Positions 53,391-61,596 of a stretch of 64,000 nt of DNA are shown here, piece after piece. The notes beneath the pieces are model-generated. The model was given only the letters and a program-made list of their open reading frames with translations. It searched no databases and was not told where the DNA came from. The translations under genes were made by a program, and so were the position numbers. Source of the stretch: Natrialba aegyptia DSM 13077 (GTDB lineage Archaea; Halobacteriota; Halobacteria; Halobacteriales; Natrialbaceae); the NCBI RefSeq assembly GCF_000337535.1, contig NZ_AOIP01000017.1, positions 1-64,000 of the forward strand, in the 5' to 3' direction. Positions within the stretch are counted from its first letter, which is position 1. Each line of letters begins with the position of its first letter.

Positions 53391-53807
53391 ATGCCCAACC
53401 ACACCCATCACACCCACCACTCGCAGCCCGCACCGTTCGTCGCCACCTGTCCCGACTGTGAGATCGAACGATCCAGCGAGTCGGCCACCGAACTCGTCGC
53501 GTTCTATCGGCGACACCACGGGCACACGGGACACGATATCGTCGTCACCCGCGCCGATCTCGAGTTCGGCGCTGCACTCGACGCTGCGGACGACGTCGCA
53601 GCGGTCGTCGACGGTCTCGACGCCCGGTACGGTGTCGACAAGCACGATAGTACCGAGAGCGGTACCGCCGGGGTGCCGATCGGTATCGTCGTCGCAGCGA
53701 TGAGCGAACGGGGATTCACCGTCGGTGAAACCCTCGAGGAGATCGCCGACGTTCGGATGACCGGAGCGCTCTACGAGCCCCGCGACGATCACCTCGCGGC
53801 CTTTTGA
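53391..53807 (+). CDS. Possible zinc-binding regulator-like protein, 138 aa
   Basis: Begins MPNHTHHTHHSQP, then CPDCE and, 25 residues on, HHGHTGHD. This gives a Cys/His set able to bind zinc. The middle has acidic helices (LDAADDVAAVVDGLDARYG), and the end resembles a winged helix (PIGIVVAAMSERGFTVGETLEEIADVRMTGALYEP). It follows the Rieske gene by 29 nt and could be co-transcribed. Family not recognised; a DNA-binding or co-factor role is inference. Confidence 0.75.
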   Translation: MPNHTHHTHHSQPAPFVATCPDCEIERSSESATELVAFYRRHHGHTGHDIVVTRADLEFGAALDAADDVAAVVDGLDARYGVDKHDSTESGTAGVPIGIVVAAMSERGFTVGETLEEIADVRMTGALYEPRDDHLAAF

Positions 53808-53877
53808 GCGGCACCGTCCGAGTGCACTGTGTCGTCGCGACGGTGCGTTCGGTTCTCTCGTCTCTGTCCCAGTGCGA

Positions 53878-54525
53878 TCACCGTTCCTCGTACAACGTTG
53901 CCTCGACGAGTTTGCCCATGCCGCGCCGAATGCGGCCGCCGACCGCCGTCGGCGAGATGTCGAGGCGCGTCGCGAGTTCTTCGAGCGACGTTTCGCGGGG
54001 TTCCTCGAAGTATCCCTCCTCGTAGGCGTTCACCAGGGCAGCCTGCTGTTCGTCGGTTACGTCGGTCGCCGGTCCGTCGACCCACTCGTCCTGGCGGAAG
54101 ACGCGATGCAGTTCGACGGAAATGTCCTCGGCCTCGCAGAACTCCCACAGCGTTGCGAGCGCCTCCCGATCCGGCAGGTGCAGTCGAACGGTCCAGCCGC
54201 GATCGTTGCTTTCTGCGTTGAGCATGAGTCCGCCGATCCCGGCGGTTTTCGGCGAAATGAGTTTCGTTCCCTCGGCGTGTTCCAGTCGGTAGACACGCGT
54301 CGAACCAAAGTCGTCGATAAGCGTCCAGTCCGTGACCGTGTGATCGCCCTCGAGAGCCGACTCGAACGCCTCGTCCGCGCCTTCGACGAGGAAAAAGAAG
54401 AGTCCGGTTTCAGGGTCCGTCGTCGAGTGAGAGACGACCTGAATGGACACCTCGGGGCACTCGTTGATCGTCGGCGTCAGCGCAAGATTCGGATGTGCGA
54501 TATCGAGTATCGCGATCAGACTCAT
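53878..54525 (-). CDS. Bat-type (HTH_10) transcription regulator
   Basis: 215 aa. The N-terminal part (about 1-150) is the sensing region of bacterio-opsin-activator-like proteins (HPNLALTPTINECPEVSIQVV, FFFLVEG). The C-terminus is an HTH_10 domain: LTDEQQAALVNAYEEGYFEEPRE-like VTDEQQAALVNAYEEGYFEE, then SLEELATRLDISPTAVGGRIRRGMGKL. It probably regulates a nearby gene set, perhaps the Rieske and sarcosine oxidase genes. ATG 54525 was taken two codons inside the open frame; the GNAT gene is divergent from it. Confidence 0.92.
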   Translation of the reverse strand: MSLIAILDIAHPNLALTPTINECPEVSIQVVSHSTTDPETGLFFFLVEGADEAFESALEGDHTVTDWTLIDDFGSTRVYRLEHAEGTKLISPKTAGIGGLMLNAESNDRGWTVRLHLPDREALATLWEFCEAEDISVELHRVFRQDEWVDGPATDVTDEQQAALVNAYEEGYFEEPRETSLEELATRLDISPTAVGGRIRRGMGKLVEATLYEER

Positions 54526-54759
54526 TGGCACTCACTTCCCACTGCGGGATGAACCGGTCGCTCCCTCGCTCGTCCGCAAGCCGCCCGCGCCGCGAGCACG
54601 GATCGGTCGAAGGCGGCCGTCCCTGCGATCCACATTGGTGTGTTTTACCACACCACCATCCTTAACGATTACTACAATCATGCGCGCGAGCCCGCACGAG
54701 CGATCGAACCGATTCGAAAGCGACGCGCTGTTGATCGACGCGAACCGAAGTCCCGTCGA

Positions 54760-55212
54760 ATGCGCGTCCACGTTCGCACCGCCGACCCCGACGACGAACT
54801 CGATGTCCGCCGGATCATCGACGCCGCCATGCTCGATCTCGGCGATATCGAAGCCCGCATCGGCAACGAAGACGTGCTCGTCGCGGGCGACCAGCGCGGC
54901 GTGACCGACGAGTTCACTGAGACGGCCGAGACGAGCGAGCGGGAACGCATCCTCGGCGTGATCGTTCTCGACCCACACACGGACGAACGCGGGGCCCACA
55001 TCTCGGCCGTCGCCGTCCGCAACCGCCACCGAAACCGGGGCATCGGGCGAGAACTCGTGAGCCGTGCACTCGAGCGCCAAGGGCGGTTGACGGCGCGATT
55101 CGATGCGGACGTGCGGCCCTTTTACGGGGCGCTCGAGTTCGCGATCGAACCGGTCGACGACCGCCGGTATCGTGGTGTCGTCGCGCGGTCGGGCGACGGG
55201 ATCGACGGTTGA
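54760..55212 (+). CDS. GNAT-family N-acetyltransferase
   Basis: 150 aa. VHVRTADPDDELDVRRIIDAAML starts the GNAT fold, with strand ILGVIVLDPHTDERGAHI and the acetyl-CoA motif VRNRHRNRGIGRELVSRAL, then RPFYGALEF. The target is unknown. The ATG 54760 fits the fold start; upstream codons to 54640 read a basic extension. Divergent from the Bat-type regulator, which may control it. Confidence 0.88.
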   Translation: MRVHVRTADPDDELDVRRIIDAAMLDLGDIEARIGNEDVLVAGDQRGVTDEFTETAETSERERILGVIVLDPHTDERGAHISAVAVRNRHRNRGIGRELVSRALERQGRLTARFDADVRPFYGALEFAIEPVDDRRYRGVVARSGDGIDG

Positions 55213-55280
55213 CCGACGACCGACCGACTGCTGCCAGGTTGCACCCGAGCGCAGCGCCACCGACGCGCGAACAGTTGGAA

Positions 55281-55290
55281 TTATTATATC
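55281..55290 (+). promoter_or_regulatory. TATA box of the SHOCT gene
   Basis: TTATTATATC is centred about 25 nt before ATG 55310, predicting a leaderless mRNA and confirming that start. Confidence 0.65.
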
Positions 55291-55309
55291 GGGTCGCTGT
55301 CGTAATCAC

Positions 55310-55957
55310 ATGGGTCCTCGCCGCTCCGGGTCGAGCACGAACTCGCGTCGCAGGTGGCACGCACGGATCGAACAGTACACGCCGGACGGAGCGCTCGGGC
55401 GATGGCTCCTCGGTGCTCCGCTCGGAATGACCGGGCTCTGGCTGCTCGCACTCAGCGTCTTCGAAGTTCCGCGCTGGGGGCTCACCCTCGAAGCGTTATT
55501 CTGGGGGCCGGCCCTGGTCGGGGCGGGGCTCCCGACGCTCCTCCTCGCGGTTCTCGTCCTCTGGCCGGTGTACCTCTCGCTCATCGGAAACATCTCGTCG
55601 CCGGCGGCGTACTCGGTCGCCGACACCGCAGCGTCCGCGTCGAAACCGGCCGTGAACTCGTCCGGGCCGGTGGCAACCGGGGACGACGCCGGCGAACGCA
55701 CCGCCGCCAAACGCACCGCCGCCGACTCCACCCGCAGAACGGCAACACCATCGTCGCCGCCGGACGTGAACTCGCCACCGTCGACGCCCGACCCGGTCGA
55801 GGACCTCAAACGACGGTACGCGGCCGGCGAACTCGGCGAGGAGGAGTTCGAACGACGAATCGAGGCGCACTTTCAGGACGACAGCCGCGATCGAAACGCG
55901 GAGACGAACGACGAGCTATCGGCCCGCGAGTCCGAGCGACTCGGTGAGCACGACTAA
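55310..55957 (+). CDS. Membrane protein with SHOCT domain
   Basis: 215 aa. Two membrane helices (WLLGAPLGMTGLWLLALSVF and FWGPALVGAGLPTLLLAVLVLWPVYLSL) are followed by a Thr/Ser/Ala-rich linker of about 70 aa. A SHOCT domain comes next (DPVEDLKRRYAAGELGEEEFERRIEAH), then an acidic tail. SHOCT modules occur at the ends of many small membrane proteins and may mediate oligomerisation. The function is unknown. Confidence 0.85.
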   Translation: MGPRRSGSSTNSRRRWHARIEQYTPDGALGRWLLGAPLGMTGLWLLALSVFEVPRWGLTLEALFWGPALVGAGLPTLLLAVLVLWPVYLSLIGNISSPAAYSVADTAASASKPAVNSSGPVATGDDAGERTAAKRTAADSTRRTATPSSPPDVNSPPSTPDPVEDLKRRYAAGELGEEEFERRIEAHFQDDSRDRNAETNDELSARESERLGEHD

Positions 55958-56017
55958 CGAACCACCCAAGCGCGAGCGGAAAAGCGGCGCAGGCGAGGCC
56001 AGCGCGAAGAGACACCG

Positions 56018-58390
56018 TCACGAGAGCCGCGACCGAAACCGGTCGAGGCCGTACTCGAGCATGTCCGGACTCACGGCCTGGAACTCGTCGTCATCCGGCA
56101 GATACGGCACCACCGAATCCCAGCTTTCGCGGGCGTAGCGCTCGTCCAGGAGCACGCGAACGCCTACATCTTCGGGCGAGCGAATTACCCGACCGATCGC
56201 CTGGCGCGCCTTCCGGACCGCCGGAATCGTCAGCGCGTACGTGAAGCCATCACCGAACTCGTCGTCGTAGGCTCGCCGCACCGCCTTCGTGCGCGGGCTC
56301 GAGGTGTTGACGATCGGAACGCCGCAGACGACGGCCGCGGAGAGGCGGTCGCCGCTGTAGTCGACCCCCTCCGTCAGCGTCCCGCGAAGGCTCGTCACCA
56401 GCACCTTCCCCTCGCCCGCGAAGAACTCGCTCTTGAGCGACTCCGTCGTCTCGTCGTCGCTCGAGGCGTCGAGCAGGACGGGCTTCGAGAGACGGCCCTC
56501 GAGAATCCCGGCGATCCACTCGGCCTCGGCGTAACTCGGCATCCCGACGAGGACGTTACCCGGCAGTCGGCCGACCCGTTCGATCGTATCCGCGTAGTGA
56601 ACTCGCGTCGGATTGTCGTCCCCCGTCCGCCCTCGATTGTCGTACGTGAACTTCGGCGCGGCGACCGCGAAACTCTCGCGGTTCTCCGCGGGGAAGTGCA
56701 GCCCGTATCGGCGTTCGACGACCGGGCGATCCTCCTCGCGCGCGAGGTACTGCAGCCCCGTCACCTCGGTGAAGGCGTCCATCGGTTCCAGGGTCGCGCT
56801 CATCAAAATCCCGCCGCCGAAGGCCGCAAGCCGGTCGCCGATGGCGTCACTTGGCACGCAGTTGTGCAAGGCGAGTCGGGCCGTGTAGGCCCTGCGCCAG
56901 GAATCCGCGGGCTCCGCGTCGTTCCACGTGCGCTCGAGTTCGATCTCGCGGAAGTAGTCGGTGTGTCCGCAACGGTACCAGTCGCCGAGGACGCGCCCGA
57001 CGGCGGGCGCGGCTCGGATTCGGTCTTCGTCTTCGGCCTCGTTCAGAATTCGCGCGGCGACCGCGCCGACCGCTTCGGCGCGGACCCAGTCGGCGTCGCC
57101 GTAGCCCGCGTCGCGCGCCCACTCGGAGAGTTCGTCTTCGGCGGGATCGGCGGGGTCACGAAGCGGAATTTCCTCGTCCGGAAGGTCGGTGAGATTCGAC
57201 TGCCACCCCCTGTGTTTCCGGTCGAGATGGGCACGCACCCGGCGATCGAGTTCGCTCCGCAGATCCTGGATGAACTCGCGCGTGCGATTGAGTTCCTCGA
57301 AGGTAACGTCGCTGTCCTGCAGTTCGGCGCGGACGAGATCGGCGTCGGCGGTCTGGGACCCGCCCTGTGCGCGGCGGCCCTCGCGTTCGAACTCGATGGG
57401 CTGGATGACCCGCGAGAGTTCGGTTTCGGCGTCCCGGAGGGTGGCGTCGGCGACGCCGTCGCTGACGAGATCGCGCACGCGCGGTTCGAGCATGTGGGCC
57501 TCGTCGCAGACGACGAACGTGGAGTCATCGAGTAGCGCGCCGGTGAAGGAGCCGGTCGTTCGCGGGTCGAACGCGTGGTAGTAGTTGCCGATGACGACCT
57601 CGGTGTGGGCGAGCGCCGCGCCCATGATCGAGTGGGGGCAGGTGCCGTGGCGGACCGACCGGGCGACCAGGTCCTCCGGCGTGATCATTCCCGCGTCGGT
57701 GAAGTCGTAGGGAACCGCTTCGACCGCGTCGCCGTCGCTGCCTTCGTCCGGGAGGTCGTCCAAGAACCGGGCGTAGAACGGACAGAACTCGGTTTCGGCG
57801 CTCACGGGACCGCCGTCGGAGTAGGTCGGCATCTCCGGCGGGTAGGCGGCCGTCTCACCGGCGGTCTCGAGAAAGCGGCCGGTCGGCCCGGACTGGCCGC
57901 TGTCCGCGAGGCCGGTCTGTTGCTGGCGCGCGTTCGCGGTGAGCGCCGCGGCGGTCGTCTCGCCGCCCTCGCCGGTCAGGTCCCGCGTTCGGTCGCGCAG
58001 CGTTTCACAGCGGTCGTAGACGTTGCCGTCGTCGATGTCGCCCGCGCTCTCGCGATTGTACGGGCAGACGTCGGCCTTGCCGACGAGCGTGAGCCCCGAA
58101 ATCGGGTTCCAGTCGTCGGGCAAGTTCTCGTTGATCGTCTCGAGGTCGGCTTCGAACTGGCGCAGTTGCTGTTTGACGCTCGTGAGAACGAAGACGCGCT
58201 CGTAATCGGTGTCGGGATCGCGAACGAGTTCGATCCCGGCGGTGAGCGCGATCATCGTCTTCCCCGTTCCGCACGCCCCCTCGATGACGGTGTAACCGCC
58301 ATCCTGCCCTGCGTCGATGGCGGTCTCGATGCCGTCTACCTGCGGGTCGTAGGGATCGGCGTGGCCGAATATCGAGCGCCAGTCGGTCAT
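56018..58390 (-). CDS. XPD/Rad3-family DNA helicase
   Basis: 790 aa superfamily 2 helicase of the DinG/XPD branch. Walker A is EGACGTGKT (37-45), the DEAH box is CDEAHML, and the C-terminal motifs include VRVLLDERY and the GRVIR-type QAIGRVIRSPED. Four Cys between motif I and II (ADVCPY, DRCETL, EFCPFY, GTCPHS) are spaced as in the iron-sulfur cluster of XPD. It unwinds DNA, likely in repair. ATG 58390 starts MTDWRSIFGHADPYDPQ; the frame above it, opened at 58591, only translates the heptamer repeat. Confidence 0.92.
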   Translation of the reverse strand: MTDWRSIFGHADPYDPQVDGIETAIDAGQDGGYTVIEGACGTGKTMIALTAGIELVRDPDTDYERVFVLTSVKQQLRQFEADLETINENLPDDWNPISGLTLVGKADVCPYNRESAGDIDDGNVYDRCETLRDRTRDLTGEGGETTAAALTANARQQQTGLADSGQSGPTGRFLETAGETAAYPPEMPTYSDGGPVSAETEFCPFYARFLDDLPDEGSDGDAVEAVPYDFTDAGMITPEDLVARSVRHGTCPHSIMGAALAHTEVVIGNYYHAFDPRTTGSFTGALLDDSTFVVCDEAHMLEPRVRDLVSDGVADATLRDAETELSRVIQPIEFEREGRRAQGGSQTADADLVRAELQDSDVTFEELNRTREFIQDLRSELDRRVRAHLDRKHRGWQSNLTDLPDEEIPLRDPADPAEDELSEWARDAGYGDADWVRAEAVGAVAARILNEAEDEDRIRAAPAVGRVLGDWYRCGHTDYFREIELERTWNDAEPADSWRRAYTARLALHNCVPSDAIGDRLAAFGGGILMSATLEPMDAFTEVTGLQYLAREEDRPVVERRYGLHFPAENRESFAVAAPKFTYDNRGRTGDDNPTRVHYADTIERVGRLPGNVLVGMPSYAEAEWIAGILEGRLSKPVLLDASSDDETTESLKSEFFAGEGKVLVTSLRGTLTEGVDYSGDRLSAAVVCGVPIVNTSSPRTKAVRRAYDDEFGDGFTYALTIPAVRKARQAIGRVIRSPEDVGVRVLLDERYARESWDSVVPYLPDDDEFQAVSPDMLEYGLDRFRSRLS

Positions 58391-58486
58391 GCTGGCCGAA
58401 CTCGTCGTCGGGTAGCCAAAGCGTTGACGGACCGGCCGCGCGAGAACTCGTCCCGGGAGGCCGTGAGTTCGGCTGGCGGCCGGCGG

Positions 58487-58549
58487 CTGGCAGTTGGCAG
58501 TTGGCAGTTGGCAGTTGGCAGTTGGCAGTTGGCAGTTGGCAGTTGGCAG
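58487..58549. repeat. 7-bp tandem repeat TTGGCAG
   Basis: Eight perfect copies of TTGGCAG (58494-58549) plus one variant (CTGGCAG). It lies in the promoter region of the helicase gene, about 100 nt upstream of its start. Copy number probably varies. Confidence 0.95.
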
Positions 58550-58748
58550 CCGGCGAATGGCGGGTAGTGAATGACGGATGACGGACGACAAACGAGGATG
58601 ACGAACGGTAACTCGCGCGCGGAGTCACAATCACAAGAGCGGGCGGCGACATCGTGTAGCGACGGAAGCGACCGAACCGGCACGCGTGCGACGAGAGCGT
58701 CCGGGACGCGGATGTTAAGCAACCCACCCATTTTGCAAAGGTAGCTTA

Positions 58749-58757
58749 ACATTTATG
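58749..58757 (+). promoter_or_regulatory. TATA-like box of the membrane/XRE operon
   Basis: ACATTTATG is centred about 29 nt before ATG 58782; leaderless start predicted. Confidence 0.5.
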
Positions 58758-58781
58758 TGGTATCAGTAAGATGGTGAGAAT

Positions 58782-59018
58782 ATGGTGCAGAACCCACGGC
58801 AAGCGTACGGTGCCCTCTTCGTCGTCATCGTTGCGGCCATCAGCGGCGTTATCATCGCCGCCGGATTCGTCGCGCCCGAGTTCGTAATACGGGGAGCGAC
58901 CTTCTGGCTCTTCATCGGCGCGGTCGGAGTAATGGTCGTCTGTGCGATCATCAGCTGGCTCGCGGATCTCCCGGGAATTCTGGCGCGCGAGTTCGGCTCG
59001 AACGGGGGTGACCACTGA
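58782..59018 (+). CDS. Small two-helix membrane protein
   Basis: 78 aa with the segments ALFVVIVAAISGVIIAAGFVA and ATFWLFIGAVGVMVVCAIISWLA and a polar tail ending GSNGGDH. No family is recognised. Its TGA overlaps the ATG of the next gene (ATGA-like at 59016-59020), so the two are coupled, together with the XRE gene after them. Confidence 0.82.
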   Translation: MVQNPRQAYGALFVVIVAAISGVIIAAGFVAPEFVIRGATFWLFIGAVGVMVVCAIISWLADLPGILAREFGSNGGDH

Positions 59019-59416
59019 TGGGACGGTGGCTACCGGCGACGTACAACGTTCTGCTGTTTCTCGTTCCGGCACTCCTGTATCCGATTATGGGGGTTTTCAT
59101 CGGCGAGCCGTTTACGGAGCCGACGATCGTGGAGTTGACCGTCGTCCCGGCTGCGATCGTCCTCGGCGGGAACGTTGCCTACGCCGTCCGCACCGAGCAC
59201 GGTGACTCCGGCGTCGTCGACGAGCGGGATCTGCGCAACATTCACACCGCGCTCGCGGGGGCGGGCATCGTGCTTCTCGGGTCGCTCGTCGCCGTCTACG
59301 TCGGCTACGCGACCGCGACCCGGGCCGCACCGGCCGCCGTCGACTACATCGCGTTGGCCGGGGTCGCGACGATCTTCGCCATCTTGGGCGGAACGGAACT
59401 CCAGCAACGACTGTAG
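59018..59416 (+). CDS. DUF2178-like four-helix membrane protein
   Basis: 132 aa with four hydrophobic segments: YNVLLFLVPALLYPIMGVFIG, VELTVVPAAIVLGGNVAYAV, LAGAGIVLLGSLVAVYVGYA and YIALAGVATIFAILGG. A loop with DERD (VVDERDLRNIHTALA) connects the halves, as in the protein at 25214-25618. It is second of three overlapping genes, ending 2 nt before the XRE gene. Possibly part of a membrane-stress sensor. Confidence 0.85.
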   Translation: MGRWLPATYNVLLFLVPALLYPIMGVFIGEPFTEPTIVELTVVPAAIVLGGNVAYAVRTEHGDSGVVDERDLRNIHTALAGAGIVLLGSLVAVYVGYATATRAAPAAVDYIALAGVATIFAILGGTELQQRL

Positions 59417-59418
59417 AC

Positions 59419-59616
59419 ATGGAAAACAGACTGCGGGTCAAACGCGCGGAGGCGGAGATCACACAACAGGAACTCGCCGATGCGGTCGGCGTCAGCCGCC
59501 AGACGATCTACGCGATAGAGAAGTCGAAGTACGATCCCTCGCTCGAACTGGCGTTCAAACTCGCCGAGTACTTCGAGTGTTCGATCGAAGAGCTGTTCGA
59601 GCCGGATTTCGAGTAA
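59419..59616 (+). CDS. XRE-family HTH regulator, small
   Basis: 65 aa, almost only one HTH: LRVKRAEAEITQQELADAVG, SRQTIYAIEKSKYDPSLELAF, EYFECSIEELFEPDFE. It is about 60% identical by eye to the regulator at 24982-25209, which is also paired with a DUF2178-like membrane protein. It starts 2 nt after the previous stop. It probably represses its own operon. Confidence 0.94.
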   Translation: MENRLRVKRAEAEITQQELADAVGVSRQTIYAIEKSKYDPSLELAFKLAEYFECSIEELFEPDFE

Positions 59617-59648
59617 CAGCCGTTCAAACCGGAAGTCGAGTTGCGCCG

Positions 59649-60602
59649 TTACGCGCCGTTTTCGGGCTCGGTACTGTCGGTCTCGACTCCGGAGTCGGCC
59701 GCATCCTCGCGTTCAGCCTCGCGCTCGTCGTCGAGCGCCCACTCGCGCGTCAGCGCCGGCGCGCCGCGAACGGCGATCGCAGCCGTCGCGAGGCCGAACA
59801 CCACAATTCCGACCGCGCCGACGGGGTTGACCACGAGTTCGGATCCGCCCTGGGCGAAGACGATCATGGTCGTGCCGAAGGCGTTGAACGTGCCGTGGAA
59901 GATCGACGGGGCGATGACCGACTCGGCGTTGAGCGTGATGTAGGTGTAGACCGGCGACATCGCGAGGCAGGCCGCGACCATGACCCCGACGCCGACGACG
60001 GGATAGTTCGGATAGTTGTACCCTTCGAGGATCACCGGCGCGTGCCACAGGCCCCAGACCAGCCCGGTCGCGGCCGAAGCCGGCCAGAAGCCGTAGGGGG
60101 CCAGTTCCGTGAGGAAGACGCCGCGCCAGCCGAACTCTTCGCCGAACGCGAGCACCGCGTTGATCGTCACGCCGGCCACGACCGCGACGACGATCGTCAC
60201 GAGGAGGTTGAGCGGCCAGTCCGGCAGCGACGGCCCGGCGGGTTGCTCCGCGTCGGTCGGCGCGAACTCGGTCCCCTCGCCCGTCAACGGGTTCGCGTCC
60301 GGGACGAACGAAACCTCGGGGAGGAGCAAGGCAATCCCGGTCCCGAGGAGGATCAGCACGAGCGGGACGGCAACGGCGATTGCGAGCCAGCGAAGCCGCC
60401 CCCAGGGCGCGCGAAGCCCGGCCTGCTCGAACGACGGCGAACCGGTCAGACACGTCACGATTCCGGCCACCATCGGCGTGAACATGTACGCCGGCGCGAA
60501 GGCGATCATGCTCACGTCCGTCACGCCGGAGATGAGAACGAACGCGCCGGCGAGCACGATCAGCGAACTCAGAAACACGACGATCGGGCGGCGGTCGGTC
60601 AT
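59649..60602 (-). CDS. CPBP-family intramembrane protease
   Basis: 317 aa with about eight membrane helices. The catalytic motifs of the Abi/CAAX protease family are EEFGWRG (E155, E156, R160), GLWHAPV (H187) and PSIFHGTFNAF (H236, N240). Relatives process prenylated or bacteriocin peptides. An acidic Glu/Asp/Thr C-terminal tail is added. ATG 60602 begins MTDRRPIVVF. The in-frame extension upstream overlaps the next gene in antisense and is not used. Confidence 0.92.
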   Translation of the reverse strand: MTDRRPIVVFLSSLIVLAGAFVLISGVTDVSMIAFAPAYMFTPMVAGIVTCLTGSPSFEQAGLRAPWGRLRWLAIAVAVPLVLILLGTGIALLLPEVSFVPDANPLTGEGTEFAPTDAEQPAGPSLPDWPLNLLVTIVVAVVAGVTINAVLAFGEEFGWRGVFLTELAPYGFWPASAATGLVWGLWHAPVILEGYNYPNYPVVGVGVMVAACLAMSPVYTYITLNAESVIAPSIFHGTFNAFGTTMIVFAQGGSELVVNPVGAVGIVVFGLATAAIAVRGAPALTREWALDDEREAEREDAADSGVETDSTEPENGA

Positions 60603-60806
60603 CGATTCACCACCCGAAACGAGGGAGCGTCGTACTGTAACATGGCTGAATTGTACGCAATGGACGACTAAGTATCCTCCTTCTGATCCGGCGTCTGCGT
60701 CGGATCCCGAGTCCGGTTCCGAGGTGGGCCACTCCCGCACCACAAAGTGGCTCCCGACAGCCCGCAGAAACACAACACACACGAGTCGCGACACCGAACA
60801 GGCTGT

Positions 60807-61442
60807 ATGAGCGACACCAACCGCGAGGAGAGCGATACGAAAGCCGGACCCGGTACCGACGCTGACGCTGACGCTGACATCGATATCGACCAGTGGCGCG
60901 ACGAACTCGAGGCTAAACGCGCCGAGAAGGACGAGTTCTTCGACGAGCATCCGCAGTCGCCGATCCCACCCGAAGAACGCGAGGACTTCGAGGGTCTCGA
61001 CTACTTCGACCCCGATCCGGACTACCGCGTCACCGCGACCGTCGAGGCCCACGACGACCCCGAGGTCGTCCTGATGGATACCACGGCGGGTCGGGAGATG
61101 CGGTACCTTCGAGCCGCTACCCTCACATTTGACCTCGACCGGGCGGATGCCGACCTCGAAGACGCGACGGCCGAACTCGCGGCGTACCAACTCGAGAGCC
61201 CCAACGAGGAGGCGTACTTCGTTCCCTTCCGCGACAAGACGACCGGCCAGCAGACCTACGACGGCGGACGCTACATGGAACTGGCAGCCGACCGAGACCT
61301 CGAAACCGGCGACGAACTCGTCGTCGACTTCAACCTCGCCTACTCGCCGTTCTGTGCGTTCAGCGAAACGTTCGACTGTCCGCTACCGCCGGAGGAGAAC
61401 TGGCTCGACGTGGCGATTCCGGCGGGAGAGCGCCACAAGTAA
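60807..61442 (+). CDS. DUF1684 protein
   Basis: 211 aa. An acidic dipeptide-repeat lead (ADADADIDID, about 19-29) is followed by WRDELEAKRAEKDEFFDEHPQSPIP and YFDPDPDYRVTATV, then YFVPFRDKTTGQQTYDGGRYMEL and YSPFCAFSETFDCPLPP. These are the typical conserved strings of DUF1684. Function unknown; the fold is beta-rich and soluble. ATG 60807 chosen after the Thr/Arg-rich lead. Confidence 0.9.
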   Translation: MSDTNREESDTKAGPGTDADADADIDIDQWRDELEAKRAEKDEFFDEHPQSPIPPEEREDFEGLDYFDPDPDYRVTATVEAHDDPEVVLMDTTAGREMRYLRAATLTFDLDRADADLEDATAELAAYQLESPNEEAYFVPFRDKTTGQQTYDGGRYMELAADRDLETGDELVVDFNLAYSPFCAFSETFDCPLPPEENWLDVAIPAGERHK

Positions 61443-61596
61443 CGCTCGGTAGCCGACTGACTCGTCGTCTGTCGCGCATAGACGTGTGTTTCAGCTGGAA
61501 AGAAACGGATAGTAGACGGTACGACACCATCGATAGAGCGGGTTCGAGTCGAAACAGAGGGGGAACGACGATCAGCGAATGGGACTATCGACGACC

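Larger units (their letters stand above)
58391..58781. other. Divergent region with heptamer VNTR
   Basis: It lies between the helicase gene (minus) and the small membrane genes (plus). It holds the 7-bp repeat at 58487-58549, decayed repeat-like DNA (GATGACGGA, GACGAC) to about 58620, and the TATA of the plus-strand genes at 58749. No gene is seen. Confidence 0.55.

Noticed and set aside
58494-58549. CRISPR array
   Set aside because: Units of 7 bp without spacers; a simple tandem repeat.
59649-61190. CPBP protease extended to 61190
   Set aside because: The extension is antisense to the DUF1684 gene and lacks membrane-protein character before MTDRRPIVV.
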